A DNA stretch of 34,141 nucleotides from CAZCZZ01 sp964503335. GTDB taxonomy: Bacteria > Verrucomicrobiota > Kiritimatiellia > CAIVKH01. Positions 17,016 through 26,298 of this stretch are shown here, in pieces (position 1 is the stretch's first letter; the number at the start of each line of letters is the position of its first letter). The position numbers were made by a program, and so were the translations under genes. The notes under the pieces were generated by a model. That model searched no databases. It was given only the letters and a program-made list of their open reading frames with translations, and was not told where the DNA came from. Where the stretch lies: positions 1 through 34,141 of the forward strand of contig CAZCZZ010000045.1 in NCBI GenBank assembly GCA_964503335.1, in the 5' to 3' direction.

Positions 17016-20000
17016 ATGCGCATTTCGTCATCGTTCACCCGCCTCCTGGTGCTGCTCGCCGCCATCAGTCTTCCCGGTAGCACCGGGGCCATTACGATCG
17101 GCCAAGGCCCCGTGATCGGCACGAACAAGAACGCGAATGTGCTGTTCGGGAGCGCGATCTGGTACCAGGAGTTCCAGGACTGGTCGAAAAACGACGTTCG
17201 CGCCGTGGACACGAATGCGGATCAATACAACTTTGGCGACGCCTACGATACGGCGCGCGACATCATCGCATTCTATTCCCATGACGATGGCACAAACGTC
17301 TTTTTCCGCCTCGATTTCTTCGAACTGGGCTTCAATGTCCAGGATTTCGGGCTCGATGTGTATGTCGCGATCGACTGCGCCGCGGGTGGAAACGGGACGC
17401 TGCCGGACAGCGTGGAGACCACGACCGATCATCCGTGGGATGTCTGCGTCGCTGTCTACAACTCCGGCGCGTCAAGTCTCTACGACTCGGGTGGCGGCAC
17501 TCATCCGGGCGATTTCCTTGGCAGCTACTGGCGCGCCGACCTCGACGGCGTGGAGTTCGGCATCAAGCGTTCCCGCCTCATCGCTCAGGGCTGGAACGGC
17601 ACCTCGCCCCTCCACCTGCAAGCCTACACCTGCCGCGACGGCACGGGCGCCGGAGCCGGTGAAATTGGAAGCGGAAGCGATCTGGTCGATGTCGTCGGCG
17701 CGAGCTTGAACAGGAACACGGGCGGGGGCACCGGACACCTCACGGGCGGTCTCCTGTCCACCGCAACATCGGGTCGCGCCAAGTACGCTGTCATCGCCCA
17801 CGCAAACCAGTCGGTCGCGACTAAGAGCGGCACGCAGGGACACATCTACACCGACTTCTCGTCCACGCTGAAGCCCGGCTTCATCCGCATGCTCGACACG
17901 GCTGAGTTCCTGAACATCCCCATCAACCTGCACATCAGCGGCACACTGCTGATGTCGTTCCAGTGGGCCACGCAGAACCCCGCGGAATCCGGTTACCCGA
18001 ACCGTGACGGACCCACGTTCCTCGGACGTGTGAAGCGATTCGTGACAACGGGTCCGGGGTCACTCATCGGCGGCGTGCTCGCCGAGCACATCATGCCGTA
18101 CTTCGAGGGCGACGTGAACCGCAAGAGCATCGAGCAGAACAACGAGGTCATCGACACGCTCTTCGGCCTCTCCGTCAGCAACATGGGCGTAATGCACATC
18201 CCCGAGCGCGTGTTCCATACGAACACGAACAGCCCACATGTGAACCCCAATGGTCCGATCAAGGGCAAGCCGTTCGAGGACATTGTCGCGAGCGGTTTTA
18301 AGGCCACCTACCTCGACGAAGTGACGCACTTGCATTGGTGGTTCTACCCGAACGAGACCACGAACCCCGGCTGGGATGACGCGAATTGCGGGCGCTGGGC
18401 CGGCGGCCTTGGCAACGACGAGGAGCCCTATCACCACAAGGTCCACAAGATCAACGGCGTCTACTGCTTCATGATCAACGACCGCGAGGACCAGGAGAAG
18501 TTCGGCAACGACGACAGCGGCATGCAGCAGCGCACCCGCTACTCGCTCCTCCAGAAGGCACTCAACCCCGATTCCTCACAGCTCACGCTCGTGTTCGACG
18601 ACTGGGAAGCGTTCGCCGGAAACTCCTTCGCCTCGCCAACCCCGAACGGGAACGCCGACCAGTGGGATCGCACGATCCGGTGGGCCGCCAATCACCAGTG
18701 GATCGAGATCGTGAACCTGAAGGACATCCTCGGCTACGCCCTCGGTGACCCGTCGTGGGTCGTGGATCACGGCACAAACAACTTCAACCACTCCACGCAG
18801 ACCTACGAATGGCTGAAGCGGGCGAGCGAACAAAGCTACGACAACTGGTACTACGGGACGGGACAGGAGCAGAGCTTCTTTGACCGCGTCCCGCCCGTCA
18901 TTAACAGCTTTGTGCCCGGCGGCATGAAGAAGTACGGCGACATGAACACGACGAACACATTGATCCGCGATTCGTGGGATCGAATCCAGACCATCACGTC
19001 CACGAACATGAAGAAGCTCGCGGAGTGGGCCTACAGCGCCATGATCTACGAGACGGCGTGGCACGACGAGGATGCCAACCCGGACAAGTATAAGTCCCGC
19101 AACTACCAGGTGGACTTCAACCGCAATATATCCCAAGGCAATTGCGACGAATCCGAGGCGGACTCAAGCTACGACCCGACCTCCGGCTGGGCCCTCCGCC
19201 TGCACGGCCATGCGCGGCACGGCGGCGTCATGAAGGCCGCGTCCGACTGGGTGCAGAACATCAAGAACGGCTCGCAGGGTCCTGCGCCCACGCTCTACGC
19301 GGCGGACATTGATGACGACCAGATATGGGAATACGTCCTGTGCAACAACAAGGTGTTCCTCTGCTACGAGCGATGGGGCGCGCGGCTTGTCAAAGCCTTC
19401 ACATATGATCCGAATGTAAACGGCGGCGACGCCATTCCCGTCATCGGTGTGTCGATCAGCAACCCGCCCGAGGAGACGGAGAACGAAGGACAGGACAACA
19501 ACCGCTGTTCCGTCTTCAAGGATCGCTACACGTCGAGCAACAACAACGCCTACGTCGATATGGACTTTGCGCTGACGCCGCCCATTCAAGGCTCAAACTC
19601 GTGGACGTTTGTTTCCGCCAACGGCAGTGTCCGCAAGAAGATGACGCTGCAGCACGGTCGCGATGTCGTGATGGCCGAGTACAACATGTCGAACTCGGTC
19701 GGCCAGATGTTCACACGCTACGGCCTCGGCCCGAACCAGCTCGACCTCATGCTGAAGGGTCATTCCAATCTCGTCTCCATCGCTGATGCGTCCTTCCGCG
19801 GCTTGAAGAACCTGCAGGGCGGCGAGGCGTATTTGATCTCCGGACGCAACATGGGCTTCATCAACGGCAGTATTCTCAACGCCGGCTGGGACAACCGTGA
19901 GATGCCCCTGCTTGAGCAATTCGAGTCGTACACCTACGGCACCAACTGGACCGTGTCGCTCGCTTTCAGCGAGGCCAGCGCTCGGGACGTGGACGGTGAC

Positions 20001-20483
20001 GGCCTCAGCAATACGAATGAAGTAGCACTGGGCACGAATCACGAACTGTGGGACACGGATGGCGACAGCATGCCGGACGGGTACGAAGTCGCCAATGTCC
20101 TGAATCCGATCGTCAATGACGGCAACGTCGACTCCGACGGCGATCGCATCTTGAACGCGCACGAGTACATCGCGAACACGCTCGCCAACAACAGCAACTC
20201 ATTCCTTCACGTGACGAACATCGTGCGCGATACCGCATCGATCACCGTGACCCATCCCGTTTCCGCGCCGCGCAATTACCAGATCTACTTCTCGGATGGC
20301 TTTGCGAATTCCTGGACCTGGCTTCCCTTCGGAAACACAAACCACCCCGTAGGGAGCTACTTGGAAACGAACGTCGCCGTCCAGTCGCACAGCTTCACCG
20401 ACGACTTCACCGTTGCCACGAGTGGCGGCCTCCCGACCAACGGCCTGCGCATCTACTCAATCCGGGTGACGGTTCCGAACTGA
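17016..20483 (+). CDS. Large secreted multidomain protein, GH57-like glycoside hydrolase candidate with TSP3 repeats
   Basis: A 1155-residue exported protein with a signal peptide (about 1-25). The region about 26-220 is beta-rich and resembles DOMON-like carbohydrate-binding domains of bacterial pullulanases (DGTNVFFRLDF, DVYVAIDC). The middle (about 280-640) has GH57/GH38-like features: NLHISGTLL, GVMHIPERVFHT (Glu397) and LVFDDWEAFAG (Asp528/Asp529). A beta-rich segment (about 755-985) follows. Residues about 988-1050 hold thrombospondin type-3-like calcium motifs (DVDGDGLSN, DTDGDSMPDG, DSDGDRI), then a C-terminal beta domain. Alpha-glucan hydrolysis is inferred from the fold cues and the starch-binding-like protein at 22218; catalytic residues are not proven. 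AAGGGG at 17001-17006 supports the start. Confidence 0.7.
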   Translation: MRISSSFTRLLVLLAAISLPGSTGAITIGQGPVIGTNKNANVLFGSAIWYQEFQDWSKNDVRAVDTNADQYNFGDAYDTARDIIAFYSHDDGTNVFFRLDFFELGFNVQDFGLDVYVAIDCAAGGNGTLPDSVETTTDHPWDVCVAVYNSGASSLYDSGGGTHPGDFLGSYWRADLDGVEFGIKRSRLIAQGWNGTSPLHLQAYTCRDGTGAGAGEIGSGSDLVDVVGASLNRNTGGGTGHLTGGLLSTATSGRAKYAVIAHANQSVATKSGTQGHIYTDFSSTLKPGFIRMLDTAEFLNIPINLHISGTLLMSFQWATQNPAESGYPNRDGPTFLGRVKRFVTTGPGSLIGGVLAEHIMPYFEGDVNRKSIEQNNEVIDTLFGLSVSNMGVMHIPERVFHTNTNSPHVNPNGPIKGKPFEDIVASGFKATYLDEVTHLHWWFYPNETTNPGWDDANCGRWAGGLGNDEEPYHHKVHKINGVYCFMINDREDQEKFGNDDSGMQQRTRYSLLQKALNPDSSQLTLVFDDWEAFAGNSFASPTPNGNADQWDRTIRWAANHQWIEIVNLKDILGYALGDPSWVVDHGTNNFNHSTQTYEWLKRASEQSYDNWYYGTGQEQSFFDRVPPVINSFVPGGMKKYGDMNTTNTLIRDSWDRIQTITSTNMKKLAEWAYSAMIYETAWHDEDANPDKYKSRNYQVDFNRNISQGNCDESEADSSYDPTSGWALRLHGHARHGGVMKAASDWVQNIKNGSQGPAPTLYAADIDDDQIWEYVLCNNKVFLCYERWGARLVKAFTYDPNVNGGDAIPVIGVSISNPPEETENEGQDNNRCSVFKDRYTSSNNNAYVDMDFALTPPIQGSNSWTFVSANGSVRKKMTLQHGRDVVMAEYNMSNSVGQMFTRYGLGPNQLDLMLKGHSNLVSIADASFRGLKNLQGGEAYLISGRNMGFINGSILNAGWDNREMPLLEQFESYTYGTNWTVSLAFSEASARDVDGDGLSNTNEVALGTNHELWDTDGDSMPDGYEVANVLNPIVNDGNVDSDGDRILNAHEYIANTLANNSNSFLHVTNIVRDTASITVTHPVSAPRNYQIYFSDGFANSWTWLPFGNTNHPVGSYLETNVAVQSHSFTDDFTVATSGGLPTNGLRIYSIRVTVPN

Positions 20484-20484
20484 A

Positions 20485-20537
20485 GAATACATCATTGCTG
20501 TAGCCGCGGCACTCCGCTGCCGCGCTCTTGAGTATTC
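20485..20537. terminator. REP-like hairpin between convergent genes, possible bidirectional terminator
   Basis: TGTAGC (20499-20504) leads into a 7-bp stem CGCGGCA/TGCCGCG around loop CTCCGC (20505-20524), the same loop and leader as the unit at 85. An outer 6-bp stem GAATAC/GTATTC (20485-20490 and 20532-20537) extends it. It fills the 62-bp space between two converging genes. There is no T-run, so the terminator function is inferred from position. Confidence 0.5.
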
Positions 20538-20545
20538 ATCCGCAT

Positions 20546-21871
20546 CTATTTCAGCAGTCCCGCCTGCTTGAGGATCTGGTAGCCAAGATGCGCCGGCTCG
20601 TTGCCCGGCCCGCCCCACACGAAGGTCCACATGGACTGTGTGCTGCTGAGGAAGATGTACCAGCGGCCGGTCTTCGGATAAAAGACCGCGAGATCCCAGA
20701 TGTTGTCGGCGTCGTAATCTTCCTGAACAGGCCACGCCCCGGGGAAGCCCCAGTTGACGACTTTGAAGCCGGCAGACGATTGGTACATATACCAGTTGCC
20801 GGATGCTGGGTGATACACAGTGACGTCCGAGAACCCATCGCCATCGAAGTCGCCCGGTGCCGGAAGCGACCCCGCGAATCCAAATTGGACCTGGACGGGC
20901 GACCCGAATACGGTTCCACCGGACGCCTGCATGACCCACACACCGCTCTCGGGATAGTAGACTGTGGGATCCGGCAGGCTGATACCATTGCCGTAGATGT
21001 CCACGTATTCGATGAAGTCACCCAACACCGGGAAACCGCCACGCGGAAATCGTGTACCTATGTAGGGATACCATTGCCCGTTGATCGGATTGTATCCCGT
21101 CGTCGCGTCGCTTCCGGCTATCGAAAGTCTGTACTTGATCCCCTGCTCGAAGTTGTTCAGCAGGGCCGTAGTCTCATCGAGAAGTAGCCACTCGATCGAA
21201 TTGGGTCGAACCGCTGCGAATTGCAGCGAGTACTGTCGCGGATCTCCAGGAGGCCTTTGCGCGGGAATCATTCCTTTGAGTCGAACAGGCGACTGCAGGG
21301 TTACTATCCCGCGATTTCGTGTGGGACTGGACCACACAAAGTCTCTTGAGTTGTACACCAAAGGGTCCGCAGCACAGTCACAGTCCACATCCGTGTTCAT
21401 GGTAAGACGCAGATTCCTTGTACCGTTGAAGCCCGGGGTAAAATCGGCCCAACTCCAATCAACGGACTGAGCCCACGCGTCGAATTGCAGGTCCGGAGGA
21501 TTCGGCTCTCGATTGGACCGCCGAAACATCGTGATCGTCGCTGTTTCGCCGGGCGCAATGGGTCCCGTCGACGCCGACATGGTCCGATCATCGTCAACGT
21601 GCGCCGTGCCATGTGTCGTCGCGGCAAACACAGTCGTCGGGAACGAGGCCTGGATCGTGACCTCTACATTGCTGCTTGCGGCGTCGCCTTGGTTGGCGAT
21701 TTCCACCGTCACGGTCATGATGCGACACCTGCGAGGCGGATCCTGTTCCGTCACCTGATAGCTCAAGCTTGCGACAAGATTCGCGGCGGCAAGCAGCGGC
21801 GCAGGAAACGAAAACTGCAACGCACAGGTGAGTGCAACTCCCAAACATCGCAGGCATGATGTTCTGGTCAC
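20546..21871 (-). CDS. Secreted protein with CARDB-like and FG-GAP/VCBS-like repeats
   Basis: A 441-residue exported protein. A signal peptide (1-28, ending PLLAA) is followed by a beta-rich domain (about 30-150; NQGDAASSNVEVTIQA and GPIAPGETATITM resemble CARDB/DUF11 adhesion-type domains), a middle region with several Cys, and about 130 C-terminal residues with three tandem units of about 45 residues, each with a YxPxSGxWYxx core and GDFDGDGxSDVTVY-type calcium-binding motif (weaker in the last copy, DYDADNIWDLAVF). These units resemble FG-GAP/VCBS propeller blades, though three are too few for a closed propeller. It sits between the GH57-like candidate and the starch-binding-like protein, on the other strand. 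Surface attachment or recognition is inferred; no enzyme motif is seen. Confidence 0.75.
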   Translation of the reverse strand: MTRTSCLRCLGVALTCALQFSFPAPLLAAANLVASLSYQVTEQDPPRRCRIMTVTVEIANQGDAASSNVEVTIQASFPTTVFAATTHGTAHVDDDRTMSASTGPIAPGETATITMFRRSNREPNPPDLQFDAWAQSVDWSWADFTPGFNGTRNLRLTMNTDVDCDCAADPLVYNSRDFVWSSPTRNRGIVTLQSPVRLKGMIPAQRPPGDPRQYSLQFAAVRPNSIEWLLLDETTALLNNFEQGIKYRLSIAGSDATTGYNPINGQWYPYIGTRFPRGGFPVLGDFIEYVDIYGNGISLPDPTVYYPESGVWVMQASGGTVFGSPVQVQFGFAGSLPAPGDFDGDGFSDVTVYHPASGNWYMYQSSAGFKVVNWGFPGAWPVQEDYDADNIWDLAVFYPKTGRWYIFLSSTQSMWTFVWGGPGNEPAHLGYQILKQAGLLK

Positions 21872-22207
21872 AGACGAATATTAGTCGTCATTCATGCGGA
21901 TAACAATCTCTCAAACCCGTGCATTCGGGTCCGCAAGAAGCGATCTTGGTTCCTTGGCTTTGACGTTCATCGCTTTTCATCAGACTTTGTGCCAACGCGG
22001 CAGCATCGCCGACGACGTCGCCGTCGCCACAAGCGGTCCCCCCGACCGTTCCCCATTAGCGCGAATAGGCGTCTTGTCGTAAGTCTCTTAATGTCAGATC
22101 GTTGCGGTTGATTTTGCCAGGGAAGTGCACCCTCTTTCCCCAAAATCTCTTGCCTTGGCACACATTCCCGTCATTCTGTCGAAACGTTTTACTAACCAGC
22201 AAGAAAT
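21872..22207. other. Non-coding spacer between divergent secreted-protein genes
   Basis: About 340 bp with no supported gene. A small hairpin, ACCCG/CGGGT (about 21916-21931), and a GACGACGTC palindrome (about 22011-22019) are visible. No -35/-10 pair of convincing spacing was found on either strand, although both flanking genes must have promoters here. Confidence 0.5.
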
Positions 22208-22213
22208 GGAGTG
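22208..22213 (+). promoter_or_regulatory. Ribosome-binding site that selects a GTG start
   Basis: GGAGTG at 22208-22213 lies about 5-7 bases before the GTG at 22218. The in-frame ATG at 22206 overlaps this site and has no Shine-Dalgarno of its own, and the GTG opens directly on a compact signal peptide. Confidence 0.6.
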
Positions 22214-22217
22214 TTTC

Positions 22218-24287
22218 GTGATAAAGAAGAGTTTGGTTGCCGTTTTAGCCCTGATCGCAGGCACGCAGATCGCGTCGGCCTTCCCCACCTGGATGGGTGT
22301 GTACGGCGAGTTCAAAAGGCACGATGGAAACAACCCGGGAACATTCACCGTCCTGATGAACGAGAACTACCCCGACCTGCAGGCCGAGATCGGTATCCAA
22401 GTGAACGGCGGAAGCCTTGAAGTCTATCGCATGGGCTTTGTCGGCGTTCGCGACGGCAATTCCGAGTGGCAGTTCCGCCTTCCCTATCCGCTCCCCGACG
22501 GCGCAGCGGTGTCATACTACTTCCACGGCTTCGACCGCTACAGCCAGCAAATCTGGGATAGCAACAACTCCGCGAACTACTCGTTTGTCGCCCAGCCTGC
22601 CGGCGGACTTCAGTTCGGTTCCGGCAGCGCACAAACGAATGTCACTGCCGCCAAGTGCGTGGTCGGTGACCGCGTCTTCCTCGTGAATCAAGGCTCCGTC
22701 TGCCGGGGCTCGATTGCCGGTAACCAAATCGTCTGGAGTTCCTGGAACAAAGTCGCGGGTGAATCCACATCCATCGGCGGCGTCCCCGGAAACCTGTTCG
22801 CCGCATCCGCGTCGGGCAATCAATTGACCATCTGGCGCAGCCAGGACGACGGCGAGACGTTCACGTCCAAGACCATCTCGTTCCCGGGCGAGCAACTGAA
22901 GACCACGGCGGTTGCAGCGCGCGGCAGCGATGTGGTGGTCGCGTTCGGCAAGATCATCACGACCAACAGCTACAACAGCTTCTACCCGCACCAGCTCTGG
23001 ACCATCCTGAGCACAAATGGCGGCGCAACGTGGGGCACGGCCAAGATGGCGGCCGGCTATGATCCCAATTCCAACAGCACCTACATTCAGGAAGGTTGGG
23101 AGTTCGGTGCGACGAGCAACGCATTCATCCTCGGTTACACCGTGATATTCCCCGGGGCCAGTCACCGCAGCTTCCAGCTCCTCAGCAGCCTCGACGGCAA
23201 TACGTGGGCCAACCGATCCATTCAATCCGGCAAGTACGTCGGCAGCTTCGATGTCTCCATTTCGTCGGGCGGGGCCATTGCCTGCGCCGCCACAATGGAT
23301 CACACCTATCCTGACGTCCTGGTCTGGGGCGGAACGAACTGGGTCGATGCCAGGGGCAACTTGCGCGTTCGTGCGTACACCGGTGATCCGATCAGCGTCG
23401 GCATGTTCGGCTCGCAGCCCTTGTTCTTCAAACAGTCCCAGGTGCAATCGAACGTGTTCGACGTCTGGACGACAGACGCCAACTTCAACCCCTGGTCCAT
23501 CGTCGCCAGCGTGAAGGCCCCGAGTGCGCCGACGAATTCGTATGTTGCGCCGCCGCAGGTTCTCTCCGGCAACACCCGTCTGTTCCTCCAGTGGTCGCAT
23601 GGTTTCTGGCAGAATTCCACGCCTTCCTGCCCTGCGCTGCAGTGGGCCGGGCACACCTACTCGTCGCCCGCCGACAGCAGCTTGACCGCCCTCACCCCGC
23701 TCTGGATCAACACGGAATCGTGGCCGGTCGGCGGAGGCGATGAGGCGATCGTCGTGTACAGCACGGACCAGAAGACCTGGAAAGCCGCGCCCATGGCCTT
23801 GAACGGCCAGATCGGCAACAACGATGCATGGCACGCCAACCTCGGTACTTTCCCCGGCGGCACCATCGTCCAGTACGCCATCGCCGTCGTCGACTGCAAT
23901 GGCAACTACCTCTGGGACAGCCGTGGCGGACAGAACTACAAGGCCACGGTCAAAGCAGCGCAGCCCGTGCAGTGGATCGGCAATACGTATACCTGGCCGG
24001 CGAATGGACAGGTCAAGCCGACGACCGACCTCTGGATCAACACGGAGTCGTGGGCCAAGGGAACCGCGGTGTCGGGTCTCATCGTCTACTCGCTCGACGG
24101 CTCGACGTGGAACTCCAAGCCCCTGAACAAAGCCGGCATCAATGGCAACAACGATTGGTGGAGCGCCAATCTCGGCAAGTTCAGCGCCGGAACCCAGGTC
24201 CGTTTCGCGGTCATGGTCCAGGATGCGAACGGTCTGCAGAAGTGGGACAACAACGGCGGACAGAACTTCAAAGTGACCGTGCAGTAA
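22218..24287 (+). CDS. Secreted protein with three starch-binding-like modules and an Asp-box propeller
   Basis: A 689-residue exported protein. A signal peptide (1-21, ending QIASA) leads to an N-terminal CBM25/53-like module (about 22-118) that ends IWDSNNSANYSF. The middle (about 120-470) carries Asp-box/BNR motifs, SQDDGETF, STNGGATW and SLDGNTW, typical of sialidase-type beta-propellers. Two further modules follow (about 474-578 and 584-689), each starting QWxGxTY, with LWINTESW in the middle and ending WDxxGGQNxK, the tail typical of CBM25/CBM26/CBM53 starch-binding domains. No hydrolase active site is evident, so binding or presentation of alpha-glucan is the likely role. Two C-terminal modules so alike indicate tandem duplication. 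An upstream GTG (22125) and ATG (22206) are less likely starts. Confidence 0.8.
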   Translation: MIKKSLVAVLALIAGTQIASAFPTWMGVYGEFKRHDGNNPGTFTVLMNENYPDLQAEIGIQVNGGSLEVYRMGFVGVRDGNSEWQFRLPYPLPDGAAVSYYFHGFDRYSQQIWDSNNSANYSFVAQPAGGLQFGSGSAQTNVTAAKCVVGDRVFLVNQGSVCRGSIAGNQIVWSSWNKVAGESTSIGGVPGNLFAASASGNQLTIWRSQDDGETFTSKTISFPGEQLKTTAVAARGSDVVVAFGKIITTNSYNSFYPHQLWTILSTNGGATWGTAKMAAGYDPNSNSTYIQEGWEFGATSNAFILGYTVIFPGASHRSFQLLSSLDGNTWANRSIQSGKYVGSFDVSISSGGAIACAATMDHTYPDVLVWGGTNWVDARGNLRVRAYTGDPISVGMFGSQPLFFKQSQVQSNVFDVWTTDANFNPWSIVASVKAPSAPTNSYVAPPQVLSGNTRLFLQWSHGFWQNSTPSCPALQWAGHTYSSPADSSLTALTPLWINTESWPVGGGDEAIVVYSTDQKTWKAAPMALNGQIGNNDAWHANLGTFPGGTIVQYAIAVVDCNGNYLWDSRGGQNYKATVKAAQPVQWIGNTYTWPANGQVKPTTDLWINTESWAKGTAVSGLIVYSLDGSTWNSKPLNKAGINGNNDWWSANLGKFSAGTQVRFAVMVQDANGLQKWDNNGGQNFKVTVQ

Positions 24288-24297
24288 CAACCCGGCA

Positions 24298-24324
24298 ACG
24301 CGTCGCAGACATCCTGCGACGCGT
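24298..24324. terminator. Strong hairpin between convergent genes
   Basis: A perfect 10-bp inverted repeat, ACGCGTCGCA (24298-24307) with TGCGACGCGT (24315-24324), has a 7-base loop. It lies 11 bp after the stop of the starch-binding-like gene and 6 bp before the stop of gcvT on the other strand, so it can form in both transcripts. No T-run follows. The word TGCGACGCGT recurs near 3133, 3288 and 4315. Confidence 0.6.
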
Positions 24325-24329
24325 GCGGT

Positions 24330-25409
24330 TCAGGATCGCGCCGTTCCACGCGTGTAGAACGGCATCTTCACGACGGTGGCGGGCAGGCGTTTGCCGTGGA
24401 CGTCGATGTCGAGCTTCGTGCCTTCGACGGTGAGCGCGGAATCGACGTAGGCCATTGCGACGGCGTAGCCGAGGCTGGGGGCGATGGCGCCGCTGGTGAC
24501 TACACCGACTTCCTTGCCGCCGCTGTAAACCTTGTCGTGTCCCCTCGCGGCGCGTTTCGATTCGAGGGCGAGACCGACGAGGTAGCGGGCGCAGCCCTTT
24601 TCGAGATCGCGCGCGACGGCGGGCTTCCCGACAAAATCCTTCTTCATCTGGATGAATGCACCTCGCGCGGCGGAAACCGGCGTCATGTCGCCTGATAGTT
24701 CGTGCCCGTAAAGCGTATAGCCGACCTCAAGGCGAAGCGTGTCGCGGCATCCGAGGCCCGCAGGCTTGATCGCGCCCGAGGCGGTGAGGGCTTTCCAGAC
24801 CCGTACGGTTTCTGTCGCCGGGAAGTAGAGCTCGTAGCCCCATTCGCCGGTGTAGCCGGTTCGACTGATCACGCACGGTGTTCCGAACAGGTTGACCTCT
24901 CCGAACCAGAAATATTTCAACTCGGGAACGGCCGCGCCGAGAGCGGCTTCGAGGTCGCGCCGTGCGGAGGGACCCTGCACGTCGAGCTTTGCTGTCTTCG
25001 GTGACAAGTCTTCGAACGTCGTCGCTGGCGAAAGGCGCGCACGAATCCAGTCCGCATCCCCTTCGCGCGTCCCCGCGTTGACGATCAGCCAGAAGCGATC
25101 CTGCGACCAGCGGTACACCGTCAGGTCATCGATCACGCCGCCATCCTCGCGCAGGAGATAGCCGTAGCGACATTGCCCATCCTTCAGCGGTGCAACGTGC
25201 TGCGTGAGAAGGCGCTCCAGGTCTGCTCCGGCGGTCGGTCCACGGAGCTCGAACTCGCCCATGTGACAGGTGTCGAAGATCGAGGTGTTGGTGCGCGTCC
25301 AGAAGTGCTCAGCCAGGATGCCGTCGTACTGGATCGGCATGTCCCAGCCGCTGAAGGGCGCCATGCGGGCGCCAAGCGAAACGTGTGTGTCAAAAAGGGG
25401 TGTTTTCAT
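24330..25409 (-). CDS. gcvT: Aminomethyltransferase, T-protein of the glycine cleavage system
   Basis: A 359-residue GcvT, which transfers the aminomethyl carbon from lipoyl-GcvH to tetrahydrofolate and releases ammonia. Motifs include the N-terminal MKTPLFDTHVSLGARMAPFSGWDMPIQY, GGVIDDLTVYR (conserved Asp at 94/95), LIVNAGT, and SRTGYTGEWGYELYF. The start ATG (complement of 25407-25409) gives the usual family N-terminus; the frame stays open for 49 codons upstream but that stretch is unlike the family. The FDxSHMG motif reads FDTCHMG, with Cys for Ser. No strong ribosome-binding site is visible. It is divergent from the UVR-domain gene and is not linked to gcvP or gcvH here. Confidence 0.95.
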   Translation of the reverse strand: MKTPLFDTHVSLGARMAPFSGWDMPIQYDGILAEHFWTRTNTSIFDTCHMGEFELRGPTAGADLERLLTQHVAPLKDGQCRYGYLLREDGGVIDDLTVYRWSQDRFWLIVNAGTREGDADWIRARLSPATTFEDLSPKTAKLDVQGPSARRDLEAALGAAVPELKYFWFGEVNLFGTPCVISRTGYTGEWGYELYFPATETVRVWKALTASGAIKPAGLGCRDTLRLEVGYTLYGHELSGDMTPVSAARGAFIQMKKDFVGKPAVARDLEKGCARYLVGLALESKRAARGHDKVYSGGKEVGVVTSGAIAPSLGYAVAMAYVDSALTVEGTKLDIDVHGKRLPATVVKMPFYTRGTARS

Positions 25410-25487
25410 ACGTGGGATCGAGTGTACGCCTCGGACGGCGCCGCCCCAACTGGAATCCGTGTGAACCAGCCCCTCCCAAATCGATAT

Positions 25488-25516
25488 TTGAAAAAAGCGG
25501 GATCTGTCCTTATCTT
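25488..25516 (+). promoter_or_regulatory. Candidate promoter for the UVR-domain gene
   Basis: TTGAAA (25488-25493) and TATCTT (25511-25516) have the ideal 17-bp spacing. The predicted start site (about 25521-25525) lies at or after the in-frame GTG at 25522, which favours the ATG at 25531 as true start with a very short leader. Confidence 0.5.
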
Positions 25517-25530
25517 CGTGGGTGAAGAGC

Positions 25531-26286
25531 ATGAGCTTGAGCGATCTGAATAACATCCTGGGCGATTGGCCGTATGAACCGAATACCGTTCACGCCCGGC
25601 GTATCATTGCCACCGACGGCCGTCCCCGCATTCAGCTTCGCCTCGACCTCGGTGTTCTCCAGATGGAACTCGATGGACGTCCCGACGGCCGCCATCCCCA
25701 CGGTTTCCCCTCGCTGCTCGAATACTACCGGGAGAAGGAGAAGGCGCTGCAGGGCACGGAAAAGGAATCGCTGCTTTTCGGCCAGGCCGAATGCTCCGAG
25801 CTACAGCAGGAAGCCGCGCAGTACTACTACCGCTATATCGCCTACTACTCGCTGCGCCAGCTCGACAAGGTAATCGAGGACACGCGGCACAACATCGACT
25901 TGATCGAGCTCGTAGACCGGCACGCGGACGACGACGAGCTCGCGTGGCAGTTCCTCCAGTTCTTCCCCTACGTGCGCATGATGAATGCGCGCGCGGAAGG
26001 CGAGCTCGCCGCGGAGCGCGGCAACTACGATGAAGCTATCGCCGCCCTCGAGGCCGGCATCGAGGAGATCCGCAGCTTCTGGATCGATGTCGGCGAAGAA
26101 GAGGAAACAGAGCGCACGACCCGCGAGACGAGCCTGCTGTCCGACCTGCTGCGCACCTTCCAGTCTGCCATTCCCAAGACGGAAAGCGATCGCCTCGAAG
26201 AGGAACTCGCGCGCGCGATCGCCGTCGAAGACTACGAGCGCGCGGCAAGTCTCCGCGATGCCCTTCGTTCCCTTGCCCCGCGATAA
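25531..26286 (+). CDS. UVR (UvrB/UvrC-motif) domain protein of unknown function
   Basis: A 251-residue acidic, helical protein. The N-terminal 60 residues (DWPYEPNTVHARRI and IQLRLDLGVLQMELDGRPDG) form a conserved-looking small beta domain, the middle (about 70-190) is rich in Tyr, Leu and Glu and looks TPR-like, and the C-terminal 35 residues (DRLEEELARAIAVEDYERAASLRDALR) are a clear UVR motif, the helical hairpin by which UvrB and UvrC interact. A UVR motif outside UvrB/C often occurs in stress or protein-quality adaptors. The ATG at 25531 is preferred to the GTG at 25522 because of the promoter position. It is divergent from gcvT and followed by a hairpin and the Ala-rich lipoprotein gene. 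Confidence 0.8.
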   Translation: MSLSDLNNILGDWPYEPNTVHARRIIATDGRPRIQLRLDLGVLQMELDGRPDGRHPHGFPSLLEYYREKEKALQGTEKESLLFGQAECSELQQEAAQYYYRYIAYYSLRQLDKVIEDTRHNIDLIELVDRHADDDELAWQFLQFFPYVRMMNARAEGELAAERGNYDEAIAALEAGIEEIRSFWIDVGEEEETERTTRETSLLSDLLRTFQSAIPKTESDRLEEELARAIAVEDYERAASLRDALRSLAPR

Positions 26287-26298
26287 AGCAAACCATTT

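Noticed and set aside
25531..26286. UVR-domain protein as the missing eboA
   Set aside because: It has a C-terminal UVR motif, is followed by a separate lipoprotein unit with terminator, and shows no EboA likeness that I recognise.
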